NCBI RefSeq assembly: GCF_003751445.1
Contig: NZ_RJUU01000001.1
Location: 2,609,001 to 2,673,000, forward strand
DNA: 64,000 bases
Source of the DNA: Streptomyces sp. 840.1
Lineage (GTDB): Bacteria > Actinomycetota > Actinomycetes > Streptomycetales > Streptomycetaceae
Direction: 5' to 3'
The number at the start of each line of letters is the position of its first letter. Positions within the stretch are counted from its first letter, which is position 1. The notes under the pieces were generated by a model. That model saw only the letters and a program-made list of their open reading frames with translations. It was not told the origin of the DNA and did no database searches. Positions 32,949 to 41,650 of this stretch are shown here, one piece after another. The translations under genes and the position numbers were made by a program.

Positions 32949-33749
32949 TCAGCCGGCGCCGCCCGCAGGACTGCCGGAGCCGGAGCCGCCATCGGTCTCG
33001 GTCTCCGCGTCGGCCTCCCTGGGCTGGTCCGGGGCCGTTTCGGGCTTCGTGTGGAGGACCTCGCGGGCCTGGTCCGCAGAGCGGATCGTGCTCTCGGCGA
33101 TGAAGTCGAGAAAACGGGCGATGTTCTCCAGGCGGGCCCCGGCCGGGGTGCGGGGGCCGAGGACGCCGACGCCCTGACGTGCGGTCTCCACGATCTGGGC
33201 GATGGACCGGGCGCTGGCGATCATTGACTGGTACCAGATGTCGTCGTCGACGACGTAGCGCTCGCGGCGGCGTTCGTCGCGTTCCCGGCGGACGAGGCCC
33301 TGGTCGTCGAGGAACGCGACCGCCTTGGAGACGGACGCCGGGCTGACCTGGAGGCGCTGGACCAGTTCGGCCGCGGTGAGACTGCCCGAGTCCGCGGTGT
33401 ACAGACAGGTCATCACCCGGGCCATCATCTTGGGCGTCCCCGACTGTATGAGGGCGGTCGTGAAGATCTCCTCGTACTCGCGGACCGCCTCGGGATCGCG
33501 CCCGTGGACCTGCGCGGGCGCCGCCGATGCCCGGGGTGCGGTCTGCCCGCGCCGATGGGTGCGTTGTTCGGTCGCGCGGTGGGCGAGGTCGGCGCGGTAC
33601 GTGGTGGGGCCGCCGTTGCGCATCACCTCGCGGGTGACTGTCGAGGTCGGGCGGTCGAGCCGTCTGGCGATCTCCGCGTAGGCCAGGCCATCGGCCAGCC
33701 CCAGCGCGATCTGCTGACGTTCCTGCTGAGTGAGCCTGCCTCCGGGCAT
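32949..33749 (-). CDS. regulator with IS30-type N-terminal HTH fused to a MarR/GbsR-like domain
   Basis: 266 residues. Residues 1-70 (GGRLTQQERQQIALGLADGL, then AYAEIARRLDRPTSTVTREV) match the HTH of IS30 transposases, down to the tail YRADLAHRATEQRTHRRG; there is no transposase catalytic domain. Residues 85-235 form a second, MarR/GbsR-like winged helix: LTAAELVQRLQVSPASVSKA then VAFLDDQGLVRRERDERRRE. The C-terminus is acidic and Gly/Ser-rich. AAGGAG 6 nt before ATG 33749 fixes the start. Divergent from the DUF4097-ABC operon, which it likely controls through the GCAACG repeats between them. Confidence 0.82.
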   Translation of the reverse strand: MPGGRLTQQERQQIALGLADGLAYAEIARRLDRPTSTVTREVMRNGGPTTYRADLAHRATEQRTHRRGQTAPRASAAPAQVHGRDPEAVREYEEIFTTALIQSGTPKMMARVMTCLYTADSGSLTAAELVQRLQVSPASVSKAVAFLDDQGLVRRERDERRRERYVVDDDIWYQSMIASARSIAQIVETARQGVGVLGPRTPAGARLENIARFLDFIAESTIRSADQAREVLHTKPETAPDQPREADAETETDGGSGSGSPAGGAG

Positions 33750-33846
33750 CGCGGTCTCCTTCATGGTCTGCGGTGCTCCAACATAGCGTTCACTTCCAAT
33801 CCATTGCAACGCGCACCGGGCATGTTGTTGCGTTAGCTTCAAGACC

Positions 33847-33908
33847 GTTGCAACAATATTGATGCTCTGAGCTGCACAGATGCATTTTCTATGCAACGAG
33901 TGCGTTGC
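33847..33908. promoter_or_regulatory. operator array of GCAACG/CGTTGC repeats
   Basis: GTTGCAAC (33847-33854) is a perfect 8-bp palindrome; GCAACG-AGTG-CGTTGC (33893-33908) is a perfect inverted repeat. Further half sites (TTGCAACGCG, TTGTTGCGTT, CACAACG) flank them in the 243-bp divergent region, which is also AT-richer than its surroundings. Likely sites for the IS30-HTH/MarR regulator, which has two potential DNA-binding domains. Confidence 0.6.
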
Positions 33909-33992
33909 CAGAATCGTGAACACAACGTAGCGTTTCCACTATCAGAAACGGCGAACGCAAGAAGCGCCCGCCGTACCAGAAGGAGAAACGCC

Positions 33993-34664
33993 ATGCAGAA
34001 GTTCGACACATCCGCAGCCATCTCGGCCGTACTCGACATCCCCGCCGGACGCATCAGTTTCATCGCCGCCGACCGTGCGGACACCACCGTCGAGGTACTG
34101 CCCGCGGACGCCTCGAAGGGCCGCGACGTGCAGGCGGCGGAGCGGATCACGGTCGAGTACGACGACGGGGTCCTGCGGATCGCGGCCGCCGCGCCGAAGA
34201 ACCGCGTCCTCGGCAACTCCGGATCCGTCGAGGTGACGGTCCAGCTGCCCGCCGGTTCCCGCGTCGAGGCGAACGCGGCCGGGGCCGAGTTCCGGGGCGT
34301 CGGGCGGCTCGGTGACGTCGCGTTCGAGGGCGCACAGGGCTCGGTCAAGCTCGACGAGGCGGCGAGCGCACGCATCACCCTCCTCGCCGGTGACATCTCG
34401 GTCGGCCTCCTGAACGGCCCGGCGGAGATCAGCACCCAGAAGGGCGACCTCCGGATCGCCGAGGCCGTGCGCGGCGCGGTCGTACTGCGCACCGTGTCCG
34501 GCGACGTGTCGATCGGTGCGGCCCGCGGAGTGTCCGCGTCGCTGGACGCCGGCACCACCCACGGCCGGATCGAGAACGCGCTGAAGAACACCGAGGGCGC
34601 CGCCGCAGGCCTGAACATCCGCGCCACCACCACCCAGGGCGACATCGTCGCCCGCAGCCTCTGA
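33993..34664 (+). CDS. DUF4097 beta-repeat protein
   Basis: 223 residues, AAGGAG ribosome site. No signal peptide or TM helix. Short beta repeats predominate (GDVAFEGAQGSVKLDEA, GDISVGLLNGPAEIS, KGDLRIAEAVRGAV, GDVSIGAARGVSAS, HGRIENALKNTEG), the right-handed pattern of DUF4097 putative adhesin-like proteins, here cytoplasmic. It leads an operon with an ABC exporter (12-bp gap), a recurring Streptomyces arrangement. Function unknown; a structural sensor of envelope or drug state is speculation. Confidence 0.85.
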   Translation: MQKFDTSAAISAVLDIPAGRISFIAADRADTTVEVLPADASKGRDVQAAERITVEYDDGVLRIAAAAPKNRVLGNSGSVEVTVQLPAGSRVEANAAGAEFRGVGRLGDVAFEGAQGSVKLDEAASARITLLAGDISVGLLNGPAEISTQKGDLRIAEAVRGAVVLRTVSGDVSIGAARGVSASLDAGTTHGRIENALKNTEGAAAGLNIRATTTQGDIVARSL

Positions 34665-34676
34665 GGAGCAACTGTC

Positions 34677-35666
34677 ATGACGAACCTGGCCATTGAGGCG
34701 CGTGGGTTGTGCAAGTCGTACGGGGACAAGGTGGTCCTGGACGGGATCGATCTGGTGGTTCCGGCGGGTACGGTCTTCGCGTTGCTGGGCCCGAACGGTG
34801 CGGGCAAGACCACCGCGGTGAAGATCCTCTCCACGCTGGTCTCGGCGGGTCCGGGCTCGGGGGAGATCCGGGTCGCCGGGCACGACCTGGCCACCGACCG
34901 GCAGGCCGTACGCGCCGCGATCGGGGTCACCGGTCAGTTCTCCGCGGTCGACGGCCTGATCACCGGCGAGGAGAACATGCTCCTGATGGCCGACCTCCAC
35001 CACCTCTCCCGCGCCGAGGGCCGGCGCACCGCCGCCGAGCTCCTTCAACGCTTCGATCTCACGGATGCGGCGAAGAAGCCCGCCTCGACCTACTCAGGCG
35101 GCATGAAGCGCCGTCTCGACATCGCGATGACCCTGGTCGGGAACCCGCGGATCATCTTCCTCGACGAGCCCACCACCGGCCTGGACCCCCGCAGCCGCCA
35201 CAACATGTGGCAGATCATCCGCGAGCTCCTGGCCGACGGCGTCACCGTCTTCCTCACCACCCAGTACCTCGAGGAGGCCGACGAACTCGCCGACCGCATC
35301 GCGGTACTGAACAACGGCACGATCGCCGCCCTGGGCACCGCCAAGGAACTCAAGCGCCTCATCCCCGGCGGCCACGTACGCCTGCGCTTCACCGACCCCA
35401 CCGCCTACCGCCACGCCACCACCGCCCTGCCCGACACCACCCACGACGACGAGGCACTCTCCCTGCAGATCCCCAGCGACGGCAGCCAGCAGGAACTGCG
35501 CACCATCCTGGACCGCCTGGACGCCGCCGATATCCACGCCGACGAACTGACCGTCCACACCCCCGACCTCGACGACGTGTTCTTCGCCCTCACCACCACC
35601 CCCAACACCCCCAGCACCCCTGCCACCCCGGACATCCCCGGCCAGCCGAAGGAGACCGCACGATGA
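34677..35666 (+). CDS. ABC transporter ATP-binding protein, DrrA-like
   Basis: 329 residues. Walker A LLGPNGAGKTTAVKIL, signature YSGGMKRRLDIAMTL, Walker B IIFLDEPTTGLDPRSR and switch His in VFLTTQYLEEAD (Gln for His, as in DrrA-type proteins). The DrrA-type C-terminal domain (about 230-310) is present, then a Pro/Thr tail. GAGGAG precedes the ATG. Drives export with the next gene; DrrAB-type systems expel hydrophobic drugs. Confidence 0.93.
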   Translation: MTNLAIEARGLCKSYGDKVVLDGIDLVVPAGTVFALLGPNGAGKTTAVKILSTLVSAGPGSGEIRVAGHDLATDRQAVRAAIGVTGQFSAVDGLITGEENMLLMADLHHLSRAEGRRTAAELLQRFDLTDAAKKPASTYSGGMKRRLDIAMTLVGNPRIIFLDEPTTGLDPRSRHNMWQIIRELLADGVTVFLTTQYLEEADELADRIAVLNNGTIAALGTAKELKRLIPGGHVRLRFTDPTAYRHATTALPDTTHDDEALSLQIPSDGSQQELRTILDRLDAADIHADELTVHTPDLDDVFFALTTTPNTPSTPATPDIPGQPKETAR

Positions 35667-36454
35667 GCACCCTGCCCCTCGCCGCACGCGACTGCACCAC
35701 CATGCTCCGCCGCAACCTCCTGCACGCCCGCCGCTACCCCTCCCTCACCCTCAACCTCCTGCTCACCCCCGTCATGCTCCTGCTCCTCTTCGTCTACATC
35801 TTCGGCGGCGTCATGAGCGCCGGCATCGGCGGCGGGGGCGGCGACCGCTCCCAGTACATCGCCTACATCGTCCCCGGCATCCTCCTGATGACCGTCGGCA
35901 GCACCGTCGTGGGAACCGCCGTGTCCGTCTCCACCGACATGACCGAGGGAATCATCGCCCGCTTCCGGACCATGGCCATCCACCGCGGCTCCGTCCTGGT
36001 CGGACACGTCGTCGGGAGCGTCCTGCAAGCGGTCATGAGCGTCATCCTGGTCGGCGCCGTCGGCGTCGCCATCGGCTTCCGCTCCACCGACGCCACCCCC
36101 CTGGAATGGCTCGCCGCCCTCGGCCTCCTCGTCCTCTTCGCCACCGCACTCACCTGGATCGCCGTCGGCATGGGCCTCATCAGCCCCAACGCCGAAGCAG
36201 CCGGCAACAACGCCATGCCCATGATCCTGCTCCCCCTGCTCTCCAGCGCCTTCATCCCCCTGGACACCATGCCCGCCTGGTTCCGCCCCATCGCCGAGTA
36301 CCAGCCCTTCACCCCCGCCATCGAAACCCTGCGCGGACTCCTCCTCGGCACCGAAATCGGCAACAACGGCTGGCTCACCATCGCCTGGTCCCTCGCCCTC
36401 ATCGCACTCGGCTACCGCTGGTCGACCACCACCTTCAACCGCGACCCGAAGTAA
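35663..36454 (+). CDS. ABC-2 type transporter permease, DrrB-like
   Basis: 263 residues with six predicted TM segments, including LTLNLLLTPVMLLLLFVYIF, IAYIVPGILLMTVGSTVVGT and ITLSLALI-type C-terminal helix (WSLALIALGYRW). The motif GIIARFRTMAIHRGSVLVGH and NNAMPMILLPLLSSAFIPLD are typical of DrrB/NodJ-type ABC-2 permeases. ATGA overlap with the ATPase gene. Codons are strongly C-ending and the + strand is poor in G here. Confidence 0.92.
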   Translation: MSTLPLAARDCTTMLRRNLLHARRYPSLTLNLLLTPVMLLLLFVYIFGGVMSAGIGGGGGDRSQYIAYIVPGILLMTVGSTVVGTAVSVSTDMTEGIIARFRTMAIHRGSVLVGHVVGSVLQAVMSVILVGAVGVAIGFRSTDATPLEWLAALGLLVLFATALTWIAVGMGLISPNAEAAGNNAMPMILLPLLSSAFIPLDTMPAWFRPIAEYQPFTPAIETLRGLLLGTEIGNNGWLTIAWSLALIALGYRWSTTTFNRDPK

Positions 36455-36612
36455 CCCGAACGAGCCGCCACAACAACGCAACACGAACCACAGCACTCAC
36501 ACCAGCCAGCACCACCAGCCCAGCCCCCCAGTACGACCCAGCACCACCCACTCTCCTCAGCAAGCCAGCAAGCCAGCATCCCCGGCCTCACCGAACCCGC
36601 CACCGCAGCAGA

Positions 36613-37149
36613 TCAGTCCGCGTCCGCGCTGGACAGTGCCTCGGTAATCATGCGGGTGGCGAAGTCGGGGTCGTCGGCGATCCGGTTGATGTGTTCCGCG
36701 AGCAGGAACGCGGTGACCTCAAGGGGAGTCATCTCCTCGTCGGTCCAGTCCCCGTACTGCATGCGCCACAGGTTGGGACTCAGGCCGGTGCCCGCGGCGA
36801 TCACCAGGCCGGCCATGGTGGGGATGACCTCGGGACGGACACTCCTGGGCATCATGCGCATCGAGGCGACGAGGGTGGGCACCACGTACTCGATGACGTC
36901 CTTGTCGTGCTGCTCGTGCGTCATCCGCAGCCACTTCATGAACATGAAGATGAGCGTGCACGCACCGTCCAGCAGATCCTGAGCCCCCTCGGGCCCCAGC
37001 GAAGCGGCGAACTGGTCGACCATCTCCTGTTGTCCGGGGTCGGTCGCGGTCCTGCCGTCATGGACGCACCGGAGCCTGGAGTCGATCATCATGATCGCCG
37101 TACCCACATCGCCGGCGGGAGCGTTCTGGGGATCACAGGGCGATGACAC
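36613..37149 (-). CDS. unknown 178-residue helical protein
   Basis: GTG start with GAGGAGGAA upstream, so translated. Soluble, acidic, largely helical: ACTLIFMFMKWLRMTHEQHD, VIEYVVPTLVASMRMMPRSV and MTPLEVTAFLLAEHINRIAD. I do not recognise a family. It is antisense to the ABC genes on either side. A palindrome (37166-37180) sits just upstream and may be its operator. Confidence 0.68.
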   Translation of the reverse strand: MSSPCDPQNAPAGDVGTAIMMIDSRLRCVHDGRTATDPGQQEMVDQFAASLGPEGAQDLLDGACTLIFMFMKWLRMTHEQHDKDVIEYVVPTLVASMRMMPRSVRPEVIPTMAGLVIAAGTGLSPNLWRMQYGDWTDEEMTPLEVTAFLLAEHINRIADDPDFATRMITEALSSADAD

Positions 37150-37165
37150 AGGGTTCCTCCTCAGT

Positions 37166-37180
37166 TGCCCACCGTGGGCA
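37166..37180. promoter_or_regulatory. TGCCCAC-c-GTGGGCA palindrome
   Basis: A perfect 7-bp inverted repeat about one base, 17 bp upstream of the GTG at 37149 on the minus strand. Operator or leader hairpin. Confidence 0.4.
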
Positions 37181-37435
37181 GTTCGGCGGATTCGACAGTA
37201 GACCGCCGACGCGGCGCGGGTCCCGGAAATCCCCCGCTAGGGCCTCTCGGCAGCCGCAGACGCGGCCGGTCCGCACTCCTGGTCCGACAAGAGCGGCGTC
37301 ATCGATCCTCCCGGTTTCATCAGTTGGGAGGAATCAGGATCCTGCCGGTGCGCAACATGAGATCGAATGGATACTCTCCGTTACGCCGGGCGGAGGGGCG
37401 ACAGGCCACCGCGCTCCAGAGAGGTACCGGTCATC

Positions 37436-38110
37436 ATGGACGCCATTCTCCGCGCGACAGGTGTGGAGCTGCTCTACGGCACACAACGGGCCGTGCGCGG
37501 AGTGGACTTCGCGTTGAGCGCCGGTGAGGTCTGTGCGGTCATGGGTAGCAGCGGTTCGGGGAAGTCGTCGCTGCTCTACTGCCTGGCCGGAGTCCTGGCG
37601 CCGACCTGCGGGGAGGTCTCCTTCGACGGAGTCCCGCTCCAGCAGCTCGGTGACGACGAACTGAGCACGCTGCGCAGAGAGCGGTTCGGGTTCGTGTTCC
37701 AGTACGGCGAGCTTCTGCCGGAGTTGACCGTCGAGGAGAACGCGGCACTGCCGCTGCGCCTGGCCGGCCGCCGCAAGTCGCAGGCCCACGAGGAGGCCGG
37801 GGAGATCCTCGGCCGGCTGGGGCTCGCGGAGTTGCGTCAGCGCAGGACGTCGCAGATCTCGGGCGGGCAGAGCCAACGGGTCGCGGTGGCAAGGGCTCTC
37901 GTCCACCGGCCCGCCGTGGTCTTCGCGGACGAACCGACCGGCGCCCTCGACAGTGCCAACGCAGAATCCGTACTGGAAGAGTTCCTGGCCCTCGCGCGGT
38001 CCCAGGGCACCGCCGTGATGATGGTGACGCACGACGCCGCTGTGGCCGCCCGCGCGGACAGCCGCTACACGATGGCCGACGGAGTGCTGGCCAGGCGGGC
38101 GGCGGTGTGA
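37436..38110 (+). CDS. ABC transporter ATP-binding protein, LolD/MacB/FtsE-like
   Basis: 224 residues. Walker A VMGSSGSGKSSLLYCLAG, signature QISGGQSQRVAVARALVHRP, Walker B VVFADEPTGALDSANAESVL and switch-region His in MMVTHDAAVAARAD. The SGSGKS and EPTGALD forms mark the MacB/LolD mechanotransmission class. ATG 37436 has GAGAGG upstream. GTGA overlap with the permease gene. Confidence 0.93.
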   Translation: MDAILRATGVELLYGTQRAVRGVDFALSAGEVCAVMGSSGSGKSSLLYCLAGVLAPTCGEVSFDGVPLQQLGDDELSTLRRERFGFVFQYGELLPELTVEENAALPLRLAGRRKSQAHEEAGEILGRLGLAELRQRRTSQISGGQSQRVAVARALVHRPAVVFADEPTGALDSANAESVLEEFLALARSQGTAVMMVTHDAAVAARADSRYTMADGVLARRAAV

Positions 38111-40440
38111 GTTCCCGGTCCGCGATCACGTTCATGATCGGGCTGCGACTTCTGCGCGGCACCGGTCGTGCGGGGCAGGCCCGCTTCCTCCTGATGACTC
38201 TGGGCTGCGCCATGGGCGTCGCCTGTCTCGCCGCGGTACTGACCATCCCCGCGATCCTTTCGGCCCACGACGGCAGGGCTGCGGCCCGCGAACCGCAGCC
38301 GGTGACCGGCGTTCAGCACGCCCGGTCCGCAGAGGACACCGTTTTCCTGACCCGTCAGGACCCGTACGGTTCGCTCCCGTTCACCCGGGTCTTCCTCAGC
38401 CACCCGGCAGGCGACTCTGCGGCAGCCTGCGCGCCGGCCTGCCCGCCCGGCATCGACCACCTGCCGGCAGCCGGAGAGGTGCTCGTCTCCCCGAGGCTGC
38501 ACGCGACGCTCGCCGAACAGCCCGCACTCGCAGGCCTGCTCCCTGGCCGGATCACCGACACCATCGGCCCGGAAGGTCTCACCGGCTCGGACGAGCTGTA
38601 CGCCTACATCGGCCGCACACCGGGTCAGCTGCCTGCCTCTGCACGCCCACTGGCGAGTTTCGGCTCTGCCTGGACCTCGACTCCCGCTGTGGACTCCTCC
38701 ACCCTCGACATCCTGCGCTTCGCCCTCGGCTGCCTCGTGCTGCTGCCACTGGGCGTGTTCCTGTCCGTGTGCGCCAGGCTCTCCGCCGAGGCCAGAGCCC
38801 GACGGCTCGCCGCGCTGCGACTGCTCGGACTGAGCGTGAAGGGAACCTTGCGGGTCAACGCCGTGGAGACGGTGGCCGCCGCCCTCCTCGGCGCGCTCCT
38901 CGGTGTCCTCGCGTACGCCTTGGCCAACGAGGTTCTCGCCCACGTCGGGCTGCCCGGCCTCCAGTGGTACCCGCCCGACGGGCGCCCCTCCGCCGCCGTC
39001 CTCGCGGTCTGCCTGCTCGCCTGTCCCGGTCTGGCCTGGTCCGTCGGACGGCATCGCGCCCGCGAGGCCGCGCTCCGCCCGCTACAGGTACGCCGGGGTG
39101 CCCAGCCCCGCGCCCCGAAGAAGTACGGGCTGCTCCTGCTCCTGCCCGGACTCGGGGTCATCTGCGGCTACTGCGTACTCGGCGTGCTCGGCCGGGACCC
39201 CTCCGGCGGACCGGCCAACGCGGTGCTCGTCCCCGTCGGAGTCCTGCTGACCGGAGCCGGACTCGTCCTCGCGCTCGCGCCGGCCACGGCCTGGCTCGCC
39301 CGCCGGCTTGCCGGCACCACCCAGTCCCTCCCCCTGGCACTCGCCATGCGCCGCAACGAAGTCGAGCCCGGCAGTTCCCTGCGCGTGGTCACCGGACTCG
39401 TCCTCCTCGTCTACGCCGCCTCTCTCGCCCAGGGTGTCCTCGTCGAGCTCGCCCACATCAGCCGACCCACTTCTCCCACCCAGGAATACGCCCTCCCTCT
39501 AGGCGATCTGAGCGAAGGGCAGCGCACCCGGGTGCGTCAGGTCGAGGGCATCCGGGCACAGGCCCTCGCGATGGACTCCTGGATTCCGAGGGCCAGCTCC
39601 ACCACACCCCGTATCACCGCTGTGGTCGCCGACTGCGGCCAACTCGCCGCATTCACCGCGGTGCCGGTCCGAGAGTGCGTGGACGGCGAGGTGCAGCGCC
39701 TGACCGACTCCGACATGGCCGAGGACCCCGACGCCCGGCCCGGTCGCACCTATCCGTTCCTCCTGAGCACGGGCGGCAGCCGGCAGCCGGGGGAGAAGAA
39801 GCTCCTCGTCACGCTGCCACGGGACCACCTGGTCATCCGCGCCCGTCGGCCCTCGGCCTTCGTCGGTGCCGACATCCTCATCCCGCCCTCTGCGCTCCCG
39901 GCAGGACGGCATCCCGCAACGGGCCGGCTGCTTCTGCTGTCGAGTTCCACGCCGCACACCGTACGGACGGCACTCGACGGCCTCGGCACCATCGCTCCCA
40001 CCGCGGAGATCGAGGCCGTGGGCGTCAATATCGAATCCCTGCAGCAGATCACCGTCATCAAGAGCCTCCTTGCGACCGGCATGGTCCTGGGCCTCGCCAT
40101 CGGCGTCGCCGCCTTCGCGGTGTCCGCCGCAGACCGTGCCTTGGAACGCCGAGGCCGGATCGCCACGCTCAACCTCCTCGGCGCCCGCCCTCCGACCGTC
40201 CGCGCGGCCCAGTGCATCCAGGTCCTGCTCCCGCTCACCATCGGCCTCGCCGGCGCCCTGGTGGCCGGCCGTCTCGCCGAGTCCAGCTACCTGATCACCG
40301 GTGGAGGCACAGTCCACTGGGACGGCGACGGCCTCCCCCTCCTGGCCGCCTGCACCGCCGGAATCCTTCTCACCGCCGCCCTGGCCTCGCTGCCCCTCAC
40401 CCGCCGCCACGTCGAACTCGAACACATCCGGCGAGACTGA
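38107..40440 (+). CDS. FtsX-like ABC permease, duplicated (777 aa)
   Basis: GTG start overlapping the ATPase stop. The N-terminal TM is followed by an extracytoplasmic domain, then FtsX-type TM bundles at about residues 195-300 and 650-770 plus two central helices (GLLLLLPGLGVICGYCVLGV, NAVLVPVGVLLTGAGLVLAL), a duplicated FtsX arrangement. Key signs: ARARRLAALRLLGLSVKGTL and RGRIATLNLLGARPPTVRAA, the cytoplasmic coupling helices. Such systems do not pump small ions; they move or sense peptides/lipids at the membrane surface (e.g. antibiotic resistance in Gram-positives). No sensor kinase is adjacent. Confidence 0.88.
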   Translation: MSSRSAITFMIGLRLLRGTGRAGQARFLLMTLGCAMGVACLAAVLTIPAILSAHDGRAAAREPQPVTGVQHARSAEDTVFLTRQDPYGSLPFTRVFLSHPAGDSAAACAPACPPGIDHLPAAGEVLVSPRLHATLAEQPALAGLLPGRITDTIGPEGLTGSDELYAYIGRTPGQLPASARPLASFGSAWTSTPAVDSSTLDILRFALGCLVLLPLGVFLSVCARLSAEARARRLAALRLLGLSVKGTLRVNAVETVAAALLGALLGVLAYALANEVLAHVGLPGLQWYPPDGRPSAAVLAVCLLACPGLAWSVGRHRAREAALRPLQVRRGAQPRAPKKYGLLLLLPGLGVICGYCVLGVLGRDPSGGPANAVLVPVGVLLTGAGLVLALAPATAWLARRLAGTTQSLPLALAMRRNEVEPGSSLRVVTGLVLLVYAASLAQGVLVELAHISRPTSPTQEYALPLGDLSEGQRTRVRQVEGIRAQALAMDSWIPRASSTTPRITAVVADCGQLAAFTAVPVRECVDGEVQRLTDSDMAEDPDARPGRTYPFLLSTGGSRQPGEKKLLVTLPRDHLVIRARRPSAFVGADILIPPSALPAGRHPATGRLLLLSSSTPHTVRTALDGLGTIAPTAEIEAVGVNIESLQQITVIKSLLATGMVLGLAIGVAAFAVSAADRALERRGRIATLNLLGARPPTVRAAQCIQVLLPLTIGLAGALVAGRLAESSYLITGGGTVHWDGDGLPLLAACTAGILLTAALASLPLTRRHVELEHIRRD

Positions 40441-40527
40441 TTCGGAACATCCGATGCGACTGATCCAGGCAGACGGCCCCTCACCTGCACACCCAGAAGG
40501 TCACGCACACGAAGAACGTCACCCACG

Positions 40528-40541
40528 TAGGAACGTTCCTA
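40528..40541. promoter_or_regulatory. perfect 14-bp palindrome TAGGAACGTTCCTA
   Basis: A perfect palindrome flanked by an outer inverted repeat GTCACC (40518-40523)/GGTGAC (40542-40547), 13 bp before the remnant ORF at 40555. Typical of TetR-type operators. Confidence 0.6.
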
Positions 40542-40554
40542 GGTGACTGACCTG

Positions 40555-40929
40555 ATGCTTCACGAACGCGGACCGGCCGCCGTGGTCGAGCTGCAGCGGC
40601 ACGCGATGCGCGAGGAGGCCGCCGAGGCTCCGGATTTCCCTGAGTTCGGCGCTCATGGAAGCGGCTCATGCTGAACCGATGCTGCGGCAGCTCTACGTGT
40701 TCTCCAGCCACTGGACGCTTGGCTTCAGCTCCTGCACCGGTTCCCCATTCCGCGCAGAGGCGTGCATCACCCCGCCATGAAACGGCAGTCCGTGCGGCGT
40801 GATGAAACACCTGCGGGCCGAGTTCCGCGGCGGGACGGCCACAGCCGAAGAGGCTGTCGCCATGGCGGTGTCGCACCTTCTCACCGGCCTCGGCCCGGCC
40901 GCGGAGGGGGCCGCCGACCGAAATGCGTG
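40555..40929 (+). pseudogene. probable decayed TetR-family gene
   Basis: Three short fragments in two or more frames: LHERGPAAVVELQRHAMREE (ATG 40555, stop 40674), MEAAHAEPMLRQLYVFSSHW (ATG 40657, other frame) and MKHLRAEFRGGTATAEEAVA then MAVSHLLTGLGPAAE (ATG 40801, stop 40929). Together they read like the helix after a TetR HTH, a middle helix and a C-terminal helix, but the HTH itself is missing. With the intact palindrome just upstream this looks like a former local repressor of the ABC genes. Assignment is inference from short pieces. Confidence 0.35.
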
Positions 40930-40986
40930 ACGGTGCTCGTCCCCCATACCGCGACTCCGCCGACCTGAAGGCCGGGGGCTGACGTG

Positions 40987-41265
40987 TCAGGGTTCCAGGG
41001 CCGTGAGGTGTCGCCGGGCCGTGGCCCATACGTCGTCGAACTCCTCGGAGGTCAGCGGTTCCTCGACGTGCCCCTCCCAGTCGGAGACAGGCAACTCGGC
41101 AGTGAACCCGTACCGGGCGTCGTCGTCATCGGCAGATGCGGCCGCGATGGGGCGCAGCGCAGGCCCTTCGAGTTCGACCTGCCGTCTCACCCATCCATCG
41201 TCGCCGGCCTCCACGTAGAACCACGTGTCTTCTTCGCCCCAGTAGCTGCGGAACCATCGCGTCAC
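40987..41265 (-). CDS. DUF6881-like small protein
   Basis: 92 residues from the GTG at 41265 (AAGGATG upstream; GTG 41283 is an alternative). TRWFRSYWGEEDTWFYVEAG and DDGWVRRQVELEGPALRPIA resemble the strand-rich DUF6881 family, in which Y..W......iy.E..ddg.E.R.Ve is conserved. Such proteins resemble immunity-like or single-domain beta proteins; function unknown. It lies between the remnant TetR gene and the tRNA, a typical accessory position. Confidence 0.6.
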   Translation of the reverse strand: MTRWFRSYWGEEDTWFYVEAGDDGWVRRQVELEGPALRPIAAASADDDDARYGFTAELPVSDWEGHVEEPLTSEEFDDVWATARRHLTALEP

Positions 41266-41283
41266 CGGCTCATCCTTACCCAC

Positions 41284-41600
41284 GGCTGCCGCCCTCCGGC
41301 AGGCTGCGGTCTTCGGTCAGCCGGCCGGAACCCGAAGGCGTGGGGCACACCGAAGAGGCAGGGGAGTGCGTCGTAGGCGTTGCCTCTGTTCAGGAGGGGC
41401 GGGGCGGGGTGATGGCGGCCATCCGGACTGCTTCCTCGTCGCCCTCACTCCATAGCTGTGCTCCCGGCCTGCACTTGATCATTCCGCGCAGGGCGGTGGG
41501 CGCGAGCGGATGGTGGCGGGCAGGGGTGTGGCTCGGCGTCCGGAATCCGCGGCGGCCTCTCTCTGCGGATTTCTCCCAAACGATCACCGGAGACGCAGCA
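41284..41600. other. intergenic stretch before the tRNA terminator
   Basis: About 317 bp with no ORF that I would call. Minus-strand reading frames downstream of the tRNA are open but have no ribosome site and no recognisable motif. Confidence 0.35.
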
Positions 41601-41631
41601 GGGGCCTGACCCGCGATGCGGATCAGGCCCC
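41601..41631 (-). terminator. terminator of tRNA-Pro
   Basis: GGGGCCTGA (41601-41609) pairs with TCAGGCCCC (41623-41631), continued by CCGC/GCGG with one mismatch and a GAT loop; followed on the minus strand by sequence 20 bp downstream of the tRNA 3' end. Confidence 0.75.
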
Positions 41632-41650
41632 TGACCTGGTGTTTTAGCTG

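Noticed and set aside
32949..33749. IS30 transposase
   Set aside because: Only the N-terminal HTH resembles IS30; there is no DDE domain or inverted repeat.
40481..41029. A 182-residue minus-strand ORF in the gap after the FtsX-like gene
   Set aside because: It has no ribosome site, an Arg/Pro/Ala composition, and is antisense to the more protein-like TetR pieces.
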